A DNA stretch of 41,845 bases. It comes from Helicobacteraceae bacterium (GTDB lineage: Bacteria; Campylobacterota; Campylobacteria; Campylobacterales; SZUA-545). The notes below the pieces were generated by a model. It was not told the origin of the DNA, made no database searches, and worked only from the letters and a program-made list of their open reading frames with translations. This document shows, in pieces, positions 17,348 to 26,172 of the stretch (the first letter of the stretch is position 1; every line of letters starts with the position of its first letter). Location of the stretch: assembly GCA_031258155.1 (NCBI GenBank), contig JAIRNH010000061.1:1-41845 (forward strand), written 5' to 3'. Both the position numbers and the translations under genes were made by a program.

Positions 17348-19684
17348 ATGTATGACGTTTTTATAAAGTTTATGCGGGCGCTGAACTCGGCGGATCGCTC
17401 TTGGCAACTCTCTTTGGCTTTGACGCTAAGCGTGTTCGTAGGGCTTTCGCCCGTTTTCGCGCCCCATCTGATCGTCGTTTGCTTGCTGGCGTTTTTTCTT
17501 AACATAAACATCGGGATTTTTATCGTAGGTTGCGGCATTTTCGCGGCGATCGGCTACGTAGCCGATCCGTGGATCGAGTCTTTGGGCTACTATATTTTGA
17601 CTCTGCCGAGCTTAGAAGGGCTTTGGACGAGCGCGTATAACAACCCGTGGATAAGCCTCTCAAACTTCAACCATACGATGATCTTAGGCTCGTTAGCCGC
17701 TTCGTTGATTATCGCTATTCCCGCATTTTTTGTTTTTCAGATTTTGGCGAAAAACTACCGTTTTATTCTCTCGAAGATCCCGCTGCTTCGCGCTATGCTA
17801 GAAGAGCCAAAACCGAAAAAGCCTAGCCTGTTTCGCTGGTTGGGGTTGATCGCTTTTACGGCGTTGTTTGGCGGCGCGGCGGTTTTTTGCGCGTTTTTTC
17901 TCGACGCGATCCTAAAAAATTATCTTGAATCGGCGTTAAGCGAACCGATTGGCAAACAGGTTACGATCGACAAGCTACAAACTTCGTTCAGCCCGCTTTC
18001 GATCGCGATTGAAGGCGTGCAGATTCCCGATCGCAAGGATAATATGAAAAACGCCGTCGCAATCGAACGCGTCGCGTTTAATCTCGACATGGCGCGCGCC
18101 TTTCACAAAAAAGTTTTGATCGACGAGCTTGCGGCAAACGGCGTAGTTATTGGACAAGCGCGCCTTTCTCCCTCCAAAGATCTGCCCAACCCCCCCGCGC
18201 GAGAAGAGGTTAAATCGGACGCGAAAAGCGCCGAATCTAGCGAAGGCGGATCGTTTTTTAACGAGCTGTCAAAAGAGCTGCCCGATCCCAAAACGATCTT
18301 GAAAAACGAAAATCTTTTAACGCTGACGGAGAGCAAAAAGATCGAAGCGCGCTTAATAGAGATTAAGACGTATTGGAACGAAATCGCGAAAACCAAATTT
18401 GACAAAAAGGCGTTTGCCGATCTGGAAAAACAGTATAACGATCTAGCCGCTAAAGCCAAGAAAATCACAAACGAAAAAGATTTAGCCGAAGTATTAAGCG
18501 CCGCGCGGACGCTTCAAAAAGCGCTAAAAGAGCGCAAAGAGGAATACGCGAATCTCATTAAACGTTTTGAAACCGAGCGCGACGAGGCGAGAAACCTTAT
18601 TAAACGTCTCGCGGAGCTGCCAAAAGAGGATTACGAGGCGCTTCGCAAGAAATATAGTTTCGATATAGGCGGCTCGCTTAATCTCGCCGAGGCGTTGCTT
18701 GGAACGGAGATTGGCGACTACATCGATCAGGCGCTAGAGTGGTACGAGCTGGCGCGCCCGTATATCAAAGACGCGCTAGAGGCAAGATCGCAGATTAAAG
18801 GCGATCCGCTTCCTAAACCCGAACGCGGCAAGAGCCGCGTGGTAACTTTCGCCGAATACGATCCCAAACCGAACTATCTAATCAAAAAGGCTACTTTCGA
18901 TCTGACGACAAAAGAGGGTAATCTCTATCTAGCGTCGCTAACGGGCGCGACGGACAATCAAAAAATCACCCGCGCGCCTATGGAAGCGCTACTTAAAAGC
19001 GAGCGGGTCAAAGATTTTGATTCCCTCTCGTTCAACTGGATTCGCGATCGCTATAAAAATAACGACGATCGTTTCGCGCTTAAGTGGATCGGCGCGTATC
19101 AGCGCGGCTTTAGCAAGGGCAAGTTTTTTATGAAGAGCGCCAAGATGGATTGGAGTTTTGCCGGAACGATCAAAGAGGGGAGGCTCGAATCCAAGCTAGA
19201 GGCGCTTTTCAGAGAGACCGCGCTCGGCGTTGAAAAACCTAAAACCGAGCTTGAAAAACTGCTGTCCGACACGCTAGAAGGATTAAACAAGTTCAGCGTT
19301 TCGGTTAGGCTATGGGGCGCTCCGCTAAAACCCGACAGCTCGCTTTCAAGCGATCTTGACGATCAGCTCAAAAAGCGATTCAAAGTCGCTTTGGAAAAAC
19401 GGCTTAAAGCCTATGAAGCGGAATTAAAAGCGCAGATCGAGGCTATCGCGAAAAAAGAGCTTGCCAAACTCGGCGCGGGCGAGGCGGATATAGCCGCGAT
19501 CGAAAAGGTTATTAAGGGCGAAGCGAGCCTAATTGTCGCGCTGGAGGAACGAACGGGCAAAAACCTCTCCGAAGAGGGGCTGAAAAAGGAGTTGCAAAAA
19601 GCGTTGCAGGAAAAGGCGAAAGCCGAACAGAAAAAACTTGAGGATTCGCTCAAGCAAAAACTGCGAGACGCGCTTAAAAAGTAG
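17348..19684 (+). CDS. Fusion of TIGR03546-like membrane domain and TIGR03545-like AsmA-type domain
   Basis: 778-residue envelope protein of unknown function. Residues 1 to about 140 form three or more hydrophobic helices and resemble the TIGR03546/DUF2062-type family (ADRSWQLSLALTLSVFVGLSP). A linker with a further helix (about 165-190) leads to a long region resembling TIGR03545: an AsmA-like opening (VTIDKLQTSFSPLSIAIEGVQI), a very charged coiled-coil segment (about 290-440), a beta-rich part, and a Lys/Glu-rich helical tail (about 675-778). In other bacteria the two families are usually neighbouring genes; here they are one reading frame. AsmA-like proteins act in envelope lipid transport, so a role there is a reasonable guess. 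No strong ribosome-binding site precedes the ATG. Confidence 0.75.
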   Translation: MYDVFIKFMRALNSADRSWQLSLALTLSVFVGLSPVFAPHLIVVCLLAFFLNINIGIFIVGCGIFAAIGYVADPWIESLGYYILTLPSLEGLWTSAYNNPWISLSNFNHTMILGSLAASLIIAIPAFFVFQILAKNYRFILSKIPLLRAMLEEPKPKKPSLFRWLGLIAFTALFGGAAVFCAFFLDAILKNYLESALSEPIGKQVTIDKLQTSFSPLSIAIEGVQIPDRKDNMKNAVAIERVAFNLDMARAFHKKVLIDELAANGVVIGQARLSPSKDLPNPPAREEVKSDAKSAESSEGGSFFNELSKELPDPKTILKNENLLTLTESKKIEARLIEIKTYWNEIAKTKFDKKAFADLEKQYNDLAAKAKKITNEKDLAEVLSAARTLQKALKERKEEYANLIKRFETERDEARNLIKRLAELPKEDYEALRKKYSFDIGGSLNLAEALLGTEIGDYIDQALEWYELARPYIKDALEARSQIKGDPLPKPERGKSRVVTFAEYDPKPNYLIKKATFDLTTKEGNLYLASLTGATDNQKITRAPMEALLKSERVKDFDSLSFNWIRDRYKNNDDRFALKWIGAYQRGFSKGKFFMKSAKMDWSFAGTIKEGRLESKLEALFRETALGVEKPKTELEKLLSDTLEGLNKFSVSVRLWGAPLKPDSSLSSDLDDQLKKRFKVALEKRLKAYEAELKAQIEAIAKKELAKLGAGEADIAAIEKVIKGEASLIVALEERTGKNLSEEGLKKELQKALQEKAKAEQKKLEDSLKQKLRDALKK

Positions 19685-19801
19685 CGAGAGCCAAAGCGGG
19701 GGATAAAATCTTCGCTTTCGCGATCGATTGCGTTAAACGCCGCGCGACAAGCTAAACTTGAAACAGCGGCATATACGGTAAAGGTTTATACGCTTCTTGA
19801 G

Positions 19802-19822
19802 TATAATGCGTCAAAATTTGAC
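19802..19822 (+). promoter_or_regulatory. -10 box and palindrome upstream of the Hcp-like gene
   Basis: TATAAT at 19802-19807, followed at 19810-19822 by the palindrome GTCAAAATTTGAC covering the expected transcription start. The arrangement suits a repressor site. A GGGGGG ribosome-binding site lies before the ATG at 19844. Confidence 0.5.
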
Positions 19823-19843
19823 TTAATTGGGGGGATAATAGAT

Positions 19844-20797
19844 ATGTTGGTTAAATCGGCGGCGATTTTCGCCGTTTTCTGCGCCGCGGCGTTTGCCAGC
19901 GCGCAAAGCGATTACGAAGCGGGGGCGAAAGCCGAAGACGCTGGGGATTATCAAAAGGCGGCGAGGTATTACGAAAAGGCGTGCGACGCAAACCACGCGG
20001 CGGCGTGCAACGATTTGGGCTTTTTATACGGCGAAGGACAAGGCGTTTCGCAAGATTATAAACGCGCCGCCGCGCTTTACAAAAAGGCGTGCGATAAGGG
20101 CGAATATATGTTAGCCTGCGCCAATCTAGGCTACGCCTACGACGAGGGCGAAGGCGTGGCGGTCGATCACGTAAAGGCAAACGAGCTATATAAAAAGGCG
20201 TGCGACGGCGACGACGCGCTTGGTTGCAATAATCTTGGCTACTCCTACGAAATTGGCGAAGGGATCGGAGTCGATCTAGAGCAAGCGCGACGGCTTTACG
20301 CAAAGGCGTGCGACGGCGACGAGCCGCTTGGCTGCTATAACCTCGGCGATCTCTACAAAAATGGAAACGGGGTAAAAAAAGATTTGAAAAAAGCGGCGCA
20401 ATACTATGAAAAAGCGTGCGATAGCGGCGAATATATGTTAGCCTGCACCAGTCTAGGCTACGCCTACGACGAGGGCGAAGGCGTGAGGGTCGATCACGTA
20501 AAGGCAAACGAGCTATATAAAAAGGCGTGCGACGGCGGAGAGCCGCTTGGTTGCAATAATCTTGGCTACTCCTACGAAATTGGCGAGGGGATCAATGTCG
20601 ATCTAGCGCAAGCGCGACGGCTTTACGCAATATCATGCGACGGCGACGAGGCGCTTGGCTGCTATAACCTAGCCGAAGTTTACAGAAATGGAACGGGGAT
20701 AAAAAAAGATTTGAAAAAAGCGGCGCAATACTATGAAAAAGCGTGCGAATTGGGCGACGAGGACGCGTGCGAGGAGGTCAAAGGTTTAAAGAAGTAA
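19844..20797 (+). CDS. Secreted cysteine-rich Sel1-repeat protein (Helicobacter Hcp-like)
   Basis: 317-residue exported protein with signal peptide (1-20, ending ASA) and eight Sel1-like repeats of about 36 residues, each built as A..Y.KACD.G...(G/A)C.NLG..Y..G.GV..D. The paired Cys in each repeat (KAC and GC/AC seven residues apart) is the hallmark of Hcp proteins, where they form one disulfide per repeat in the periplasm or outside. Function in such proteins is protein-protein interaction or host contact; the partner is unknown. Repeats 3-5 and 6-8 are almost identical at DNA level with a 327-bp period, so part of the gene was duplicated recently. Confidence 0.9.
   Translation: MLVKSAAIFAVFCAAAFASAQSDYEAGAKAEDAGDYQKAARYYEKACDANHAAACNDLGFLYGEGQGVSQDYKRAAALYKKACDKGEYMLACANLGYAYDEGEGVAVDHVKANELYKKACDGDDALGCNNLGYSYEIGEGIGVDLEQARRLYAKACDGDEPLGCYNLGDLYKNGNGVKKDLKKAAQYYEKACDSGEYMLACTSLGYAYDEGEGVRVDHVKANELYKKACDGGEPLGCNNLGYSYEIGEGINVDLAQARRLYAISCDGDEALGCYNLAEVYRNGTGIKKDLKKAAQYYEKACELGDEDACEEVKGLKK
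20101..20754 (+). repeat. 327-bp direct duplication inside the Hcp-like gene
   Basis: Two adjacent copies, beginning at 20101 and 20428, align with constant 327-bp offset (checked at two anchors: CGAATATATG, and GCTGCTATAA at 20331/20658) and differ at scattered bases. The period is 109 codons, so the frame is kept. Confidence 0.85.
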
Positions 20798-20856
20798 CCG
20801 CGCCCTCGTAAAAAAACCGAAGCGTTGCGTTTAGCGTCGAATATCGAAAGAGGCGA

Positions 20857-22917
20857 ATGAAAAGAACGGCGGCGATTAGCAAGATGACGTGCGCTAGTTG
20901 CGCGTCGCGGATCGAGCGAGCGTTAAACAAACTTGAAGGCGTAAAAAAGGCGAGCGTCAATCTGGCGAGCGAAAAGTTGACGATCGAGTATGAAAATATC
21001 TCGTTCGAAGCGATCAAAGCGCGCGTCGAAGCGCTTGGTTTTGGCTTGTCGGATAAGCGCGCGGAGAGCGACGAATCCGACAAAGTTTTGCGCCTCAAAC
21101 TGATCGCGGCGATCCTTTTCGCCGCGCCGCTTTTATATCTCGCGATGGCGCCGATGACCGGCTTAAAAAGCGTAAGCGATCCGCTGCTTAACGCGATTAT
21201 TCAGGCGTTATTGACGGCGCCTATTATCGCCGTCGGCTATCGTTTTTATCTTGTCGGCTTCAAAACTCTTTTTGCTCTCTCGCCCAATATGGATAGCCTG
21301 ATCGCGATCGGAACTTCGGCGGCGTTTGGATACAGCCTATTTAATACGATCCGTATCGCGCTTGGCGATTTGCACGCCGCGCATAATCTCTACTACGAAA
21401 GCGCGGGCGTAATTATCGCGCTGATACTGCTTGGCAGAACGTTGGAAGCCAAAAGCAAATCGCAGGCGAACGAGGCGCTTAAAGCGTTGTTGGATCTCGC
21501 GCCCAAAACGGCGATCGCCGTTGAAAACGGCGCGGAGGTTGAAAAGCCGATCGGCGAAATAGCGATCGGCGACGCGCTGATTGTAAAACCGGGCGGGCAT
21601 ATCCCAATCGACGGCGAAGTGATCGGCGGGCGGAGCTTAGTTGACGAGTCCATGCTAAGCGGAGAGAGTCGCCCCGTCTCCAAAACGATCGGAGACGCGG
21701 TTTTTGCGGGGACGATTAACCAAAACGGTTTTTTAACCTTTCGCGCTTCCGCGACGACGGGAGAAACGGCGCTTATGCGAATAGCGCGAATGGTGGAGGA
21801 GGCGCAAGGCTCCAAAGCGCCGATCGCGCGTCTAGCCGACAAAATTAGCGGCGTTTTTGTGCCGGTTGTCTGCCTAATCGCGGTTGCGGCGAGTTTGGCG
21901 CAGTATCTCGCAGGCGCGGATTTCGCCTTTGCGCTGAAGGTTTTCATCTCGACGCTAATTATCGCCTGCCCGTGCGCTCTAGGGCTTGCCACGCCCGCCG
22001 CGATTACGATCGCGACCGGCTTAGCCTCTAGGCGCGGCGCGTTGATTAAAAGCGGCGAGGCTTTGGAGCGGCTTGGGAGGGTTTCGACGATCTTTTTTGA
22101 TAAAACGGGAACTCTAACGGAGGGCAAGATCGGCGCTAGTTTTAACGGCGATCGCTCTCTTTTGCCGACGCTCGCCGCCGCCGAAGCCAAAAGCGAACAC
22201 CCGATCGGCAAAGCGATCGCCGCCTTAGCTAAGCCGCTATGCGAGGCAGAACGTTTCGAGGCTATCGCCGGCTTTGGCGTAAAGGCGGTCGTAAACGGCG
22301 ACGAAGTGGAAATCGGCTCGCAAAACGGGGAGATAACGGCTACGATCAACGGAGAACCGGTCGGAAGTTTCGCTATAGCCGATCGTCCAAAAGCGGACGC
22401 TAAGGCGGCTATCGAAAAGTTAAGAACTTACGGCGCAGAGATCGTTATGCTTACGGGCGATAATGCCAAAACCGCCGAAACGATCGCTAAAGCGCTAGGA
22501 ATCGAACGCTACGAAGCCGCTTTGCAGCCGCAAGACAAGGCGGTTTTGATCGCCGCCGCGCAAAAACGAGGCGAGATAGCGGCGTTTGTCGGCGACGGGA
22601 TCAACGACGCGATCGCCTTGACGCAAGCGGACGTAGGGGTTGCGATCGGCGCGGGAACGGATATAGCGATAAAAAGCGCGGACATAGTGTTAATGCGCGG
22701 CGAATTGATAGCGATAGCCGAAGCGATAGCGATCGGTCGCGCTACGATAAAAAATATCAAACAAAACCTATTTTGGGCGTTTTGCTATAACGCGATCGGC
22801 GTTTCATTCGCCTGCTTTGGCGCGCTAAACCCTATGATCGCGGCGCTAGCTATGAGCTTAAGCTCCGTTTCGGTTTTGGCGAACGCCTTGCGTCTTAAAA
22901 AGCTCAAAATCGATTAG
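20857..22917 (+). CDS. copA: Copper-exporting P1B-type ATPase
   Basis: Inner-membrane pump that expels Cu(I) using ATP. 686 aa, within the usual range for a protein with one metal-binding domain. The N-terminal HMA domain has MTCASC (Cys12, Cys15). TM6 carries the CPC site in CPCALGLATP near residue 370. The phosphorylation motif DKTGTLT is near 415, SEHPIGKAI (nucleotide binding) near 447 and GDGINDAIAL near 580. TM7/8 hold YN and MSLSS, the Cu(I) (P1B-1) signature. GAGGCG precedes the ATG, 59 nt after the Hcp-like gene, so the two may be co-transcribed. No copper regulator or chaperone is adjacent. Confidence 0.93.
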   Translation: MKRTAAISKMTCASCASRIERALNKLEGVKKASVNLASEKLTIEYENISFEAIKARVEALGFGLSDKRAESDESDKVLRLKLIAAILFAAPLLYLAMAPMTGLKSVSDPLLNAIIQALLTAPIIAVGYRFYLVGFKTLFALSPNMDSLIAIGTSAAFGYSLFNTIRIALGDLHAAHNLYYESAGVIIALILLGRTLEAKSKSQANEALKALLDLAPKTAIAVENGAEVEKPIGEIAIGDALIVKPGGHIPIDGEVIGGRSLVDESMLSGESRPVSKTIGDAVFAGTINQNGFLTFRASATTGETALMRIARMVEEAQGSKAPIARLADKISGVFVPVVCLIAVAASLAQYLAGADFAFALKVFISTLIIACPCALGLATPAAITIATGLASRRGALIKSGEALERLGRVSTIFFDKTGTLTEGKIGASFNGDRSLLPTLAAAEAKSEHPIGKAIAALAKPLCEAERFEAIAGFGVKAVVNGDEVEIGSQNGEITATINGEPVGSFAIADRPKADAKAAIEKLRTYGAEIVMLTGDNAKTAETIAKALGIERYEAALQPQDKAVLIAAAQKRGEIAAFVGDGINDAIALTQADVGVAIGAGTDIAIKSADIVLMRGELIAIAEAIAIGRATIKNIKQNLFWAFCYNAIGVSFACFGALNPMIAALAMSLSSVSVLANALRLKKLKID

Positions 22918-22927
22918 ATCGCCTCCG

Positions 22928-22967
22928 CGCGCAACCGCAGACAAAGCGCGATTTGCGCGGCGTTTTA
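22928..22967 (+). terminator. Possible terminator of copA
   Basis: Arms CGCGCAA and TTGCGCG around an 18-nt loop, followed by GCGTTTTA, starting 11 nt after the copA stop. The stem is short and the T run modest. Confidence 0.4.
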
Positions 22968-23364
22968 CTTTGGAAACGACAAGAGGGCTTAACGGCTTTT
23001 AGGCAAGGCGGTCGCTCTGCGCTTTTAAGAGGAATTATATTCGTCTAGATCGTTTGGCGGCAGGCGCCGTAAGCTATAAGCGCGCAAAAACAGAGCGATA
23101 TTTAACGCCCATAAACGCGGCTTCAAAAAGCCAAAAGTAACGCCGTATCGGTTTAGTTTAGTGCGTTAAGATTTTTTAAGCGTTTCTTAAAAAGCCGCGT
23201 TTTATTACAAACGTTTGACGCAACTTTTATATTTACTGTTGAAACGCAAAACCCTAATCGCGGCGATAATGATCGAGAGAATGTAACGCGCGCGAACGAG
23301 GTTTATTGATTTTTTCAGCGCGTTAAAGCCGACAAACCCGCCCCGCAAATAACTTTATTCTCGC

Positions 23365-23640
23365 TCTTTCCCCGTCATACCCGCGCAAACGAGTATCCAG
23401 ACGCGCCGAAGGCGTGAAAAGGTTTGCGTCATGCCCGCGCGGGTGATAGAAGCGCAAGCGCTTCGTAGTCGAAGGCGGGTATCCGTCTCTTTCAAACAAT
23501 CGCGATATGGGCGCGTCGCATAGGCTTTTAACCTTTTTATGGATTCCCGCTTTCGCGGGAATGACAAGAATGTGGATTTCCGCCTTCCTAATGCGCCTTG
23601 CGTTCCTACTAAAGCGGGAGCTTCGCGGGTATGATGGGGA
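23365..23640. repeat. REP-like dispersed palindromic repeat cluster, locus 3
   Basis: Contains CCCGTCATACCCGCGCAAACGA, the GACGCGCCGAAGGCGTGAAA module shared with locus 1, an AAGCGCAAGCGCTTCGTAG element, and at 23474-23565 the inverted copy of the 92-bp unit at 13251. A further partial module lies near 23610. In the rest of 22918-24133 no gene is supportable; 23718-24056 holds a TTG-started minus-strand frame without a ribosome-binding site that I do not accept. Confidence 0.8.
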
Positions 23641-24133
23641 GAAACGGGAATAACAGTGCGCGTTATGCCGCGCGCTAGCCTAATTTCTCCAGAGCAGGCG
23701 GATCGTTTTGCGGCGGTTTAATTACTTAGAGCGCCAACTTTGCTAAGGGTTTTGCGATTGTCTCCAAAACCGCTTAAACCAAGCCGACCTAAAGAAACGC
23801 AAATAAAGCTACTTTTGGACAAAAACAAAGCCTCGCAATGCGAGCGGTAAACGGGTTTAAGAGCCGATAAATCCGCATCGCAAATAGCTTCGCCGCTAAG
23901 TTTTATTCGCGCCCTTACGTTCCGAAACGCTTTTCGACGTTTAGCAAAGAACTCGCCGCGTTTTATCGATATAGCCTCCGATAAGATCGAGAGCGTTTTG
24001 GGGACAAATCGTTGGCGCGAGGCGACAAGCTGCGGCGCGACTTGGGATCGGAGCAAAAACTTGCCCTATGCATAAAATAGGCTAACGTTTATGCGGAGCT
24101 CTCGCTTTTGCGGCGCGCAAAGCGATCAATCTT

Positions 24134-26152
24134 TTAGCGCCGATTAGCCGTTAGTGTGACGAGGTCGGCTTCGTATAAAAATTGGCTTGGCGCGTAGTCG
24201 ATTTTTTTGTAGGCGTCTCTTGCGGCGAAAGATAGAAAAAGACTCTCTTTCGCGCGGGTAACCGCTACGTAAAATAGCCTGCGCTCTTCTTCTATCGCGC
24301 CGCCTTGACTCATCAGCTTGCGATTTGGAAACCGTCCGTCCATAAGATCAATCACAAAAACCTCGTCAAACTCCAGCCCTTTGGCGGCATGAACGCTTAA
24401 GAGATTAACGCCGCCGCCTTCGCTCATCTCGCTTGAGCCAAGCGCCATAGCGTTGATAAACCGCTCGCTTGTCTGATAACGATCGGACAGCTCTTTTAAC
24501 GTCCGCGCCTTCTCGTAAATCCGCTCTTTGGCGCTTTCTAAAAGCGCCTCGTTAAGCGCGCCGTTTTTGGTGGCGCGTTGTTTGGCTAAGCGGTTTGCAA
24601 TCGCGTCGAACAGCGTCGAGGCGATAATTTTTTCCAGCCGTTTTTTTGGGCTTGGCGTCGATTGCAAAGCTCCTAACAGCTCCCAAAAGGCGCCCAAAAA
24701 CTTAGCGCTTTCGCCGTTAAGACGCGGGTGCGCCAAAAGCGGGTGGTTTTCAAAACCGCGCGGCAAACTTTCGCCGTTTGTTTTGCGCTTCGGCGCTTCA
24801 AGCCCGAACAGTCCCGCCTCTTTCGCGGCAAAAAGCGGCTTGTTAAGCGATTTTGGCTTGAGAAAACCGCGCAAAAAATCGCCTTCGCCAAGCTCCAAAC
24901 TCGCGTCGTATAGCTCCCTCGCGCCGTTAGCGCCGTAGCCGGAAGCGTATTCCATGATATGGACGAAAGCGAGCAGATCGCGCGGGTTGATCGCAAGTTC
25001 CATCAGATCCAGCGCGGCTTTGATCTCGCGCGATTCAAAAAAGCTAGCGCCGCCCCTGCGTTTGCAAGATAAGCCAAGCTCTCTTAACGCCGCTTCGATT
25101 CCGTCGGCGCTAGAGTTGTTGCGGAAAAGGACGGCGATCGCGTTTTTGTCGCGACCGGACGCCGCGATCTTGGCGGCGATCGCGCGATACTGCTCGTAAA
25201 GCTCGTCATACATTAGCAGACGGGGCGCGGAGCCGACATGCGCTTTGATCGGCTGCAACGTCTTTTCATAAACCCGCCTATTGCGCGCGATCACGCGGTT
25301 TGCTAAGCTCAGAATCAACGGCGTTGATCGGTAGTTTTTCGTCAGCGTCCAGATTTTCGCGTTTTTATAGCGCTTTTCAAAATCGGAGATGATGCTTATG
25401 TCCGCGCCGTTAAAGGCGTAGATGCTCTGATCGTAATCGCCCACGCAAAAAAGCGACGGCGGGTTTATCGCTTCTAAAACGGCGTTTTGCAGCGGGTTAG
25501 TGTCTTGATATTCATCCACCAACGCTTCGCGATAGGGATTTTTCGCGCCCTCTAGCAACGCGCGGCGCATTTGAATAAGCAGATCGTTAAATCCCGCGAA
25601 TCCCAGCTCTTCTTTTAGCGCGTCAAACTCGTCGGACATTTGCCGATACAGCTCGGCGTTTGCCTTGTGCGCGGGATTTTTCGACGCCAAATAGTCGCCA
25701 AAATCCTCCTCGCCGCGATTTTCAAACAAATTTTTGTAATCAAATAGCGCGGAACAGCTCAATACGTTTTGCGCGCCGAACGATCTAAAAGCGTATTTAT
25801 CGTAAACGGTTTTGAACAGCGTTTTAAGGTCCGAAGGACGTTTTAGCAGTATATGCTTGCCGATTTTTTTAAGCCACTTATAGCTAACGGAGTGAAAAGT
25901 TCCCGCCATTACGCTATCGGCGGTTTTTTGGTCGAACGCTTTGGCGATTCTCGCGATCATCTCGCCCGCCGCTTTGTTGGTGAAGGTTAGCAACAATATC
26001 TCTTCGGGCGCGACGCCCGCGTTAAGCAGATAAGCGATCCGCCCTACGATCGCGCTGGTTTTGCCCACTCCCGCGCCGGCGATAATCAGGTTGTATCCAA
26101 GCGGCGCTTTCGCGGCGGCGAGTTGCTCTTCGTTTAATCGCGAAAGCGGCAT
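24134..26152 (-). CDS. UvrD/Rep-family superfamily 1 DNA helicase
   Basis: ATP-dependent 3'-5' DNA helicase in repair or replication restart (672 aa, Rep/PcrA size). Motifs in order: Q-motif LNEEQLAA; Walker A AGAGVGKTSAI; Ia LTFTNKAAGEM; II DEYQDTN; III GDYDQSIYAFNGAD; IV LTKNYRS; V LLSVHAAKGLEFDEVFV; VI FYVAVTRAKE. AGGAT precedes the ATG, which lies 20 nt after the transketolase stop, so it is probably the second gene of a tkt-helicase transcript. Whether it is the orthologue of UvrD, Rep or PcrA cannot be settled from motifs. Confidence 0.93.
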   Translation of the reverse strand: MPLSRLNEEQLAAAKAPLGYNLIIAGAGVGKTSAIVGRIAYLLNAGVAPEEILLLTFTNKAAGEMIARIAKAFDQKTADSVMAGTFHSVSYKWLKKIGKHILLKRPSDLKTLFKTVYDKYAFRSFGAQNVLSCSALFDYKNLFENRGEEDFGDYLASKNPAHKANAELYRQMSDEFDALKEELGFAGFNDLLIQMRRALLEGAKNPYREALVDEYQDTNPLQNAVLEAINPPSLFCVGDYDQSIYAFNGADISIISDFEKRYKNAKIWTLTKNYRSTPLILSLANRVIARNRRVYEKTLQPIKAHVGSAPRLLMYDELYEQYRAIAAKIAASGRDKNAIAVLFRNNSSADGIEAALRELGLSCKRRGGASFFESREIKAALDLMELAINPRDLLAFVHIMEYASGYGANGARELYDASLELGEGDFLRGFLKPKSLNKPLFAAKEAGLFGLEAPKRKTNGESLPRGFENHPLLAHPRLNGESAKFLGAFWELLGALQSTPSPKKRLEKIIASTLFDAIANRLAKQRATKNGALNEALLESAKERIYEKARTLKELSDRYQTSERFINAMALGSSEMSEGGGVNLLSVHAAKGLEFDEVFVIDLMDGRFPNRKLMSQGGAIEEERRLFYVAVTRAKESLFLSFAARDAYKKIDYAPSQFLYEADLVTLTANRR

Positions 26153-26172
26153 AGCTTATCCTAGCGCGAACG

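Noticed and set aside
20101-20754. Regular repeats that might suggest a CRISPR array
   Set aside because: They are coding Sel1 repeats in one frame without repeat-spacer structure.
23355-23567. Minus-strand frame beginning MSFPRKRESI
   Set aside because: Typical false gene produced by translating the dispersed repeat unit.
23718-24056. Minus-strand frame of 112 codons before the helicase gene
   Set aside because: TTG start without a ribosome-binding site, composition unlike real neighbours and no recognisable motif; treated as non-coding.
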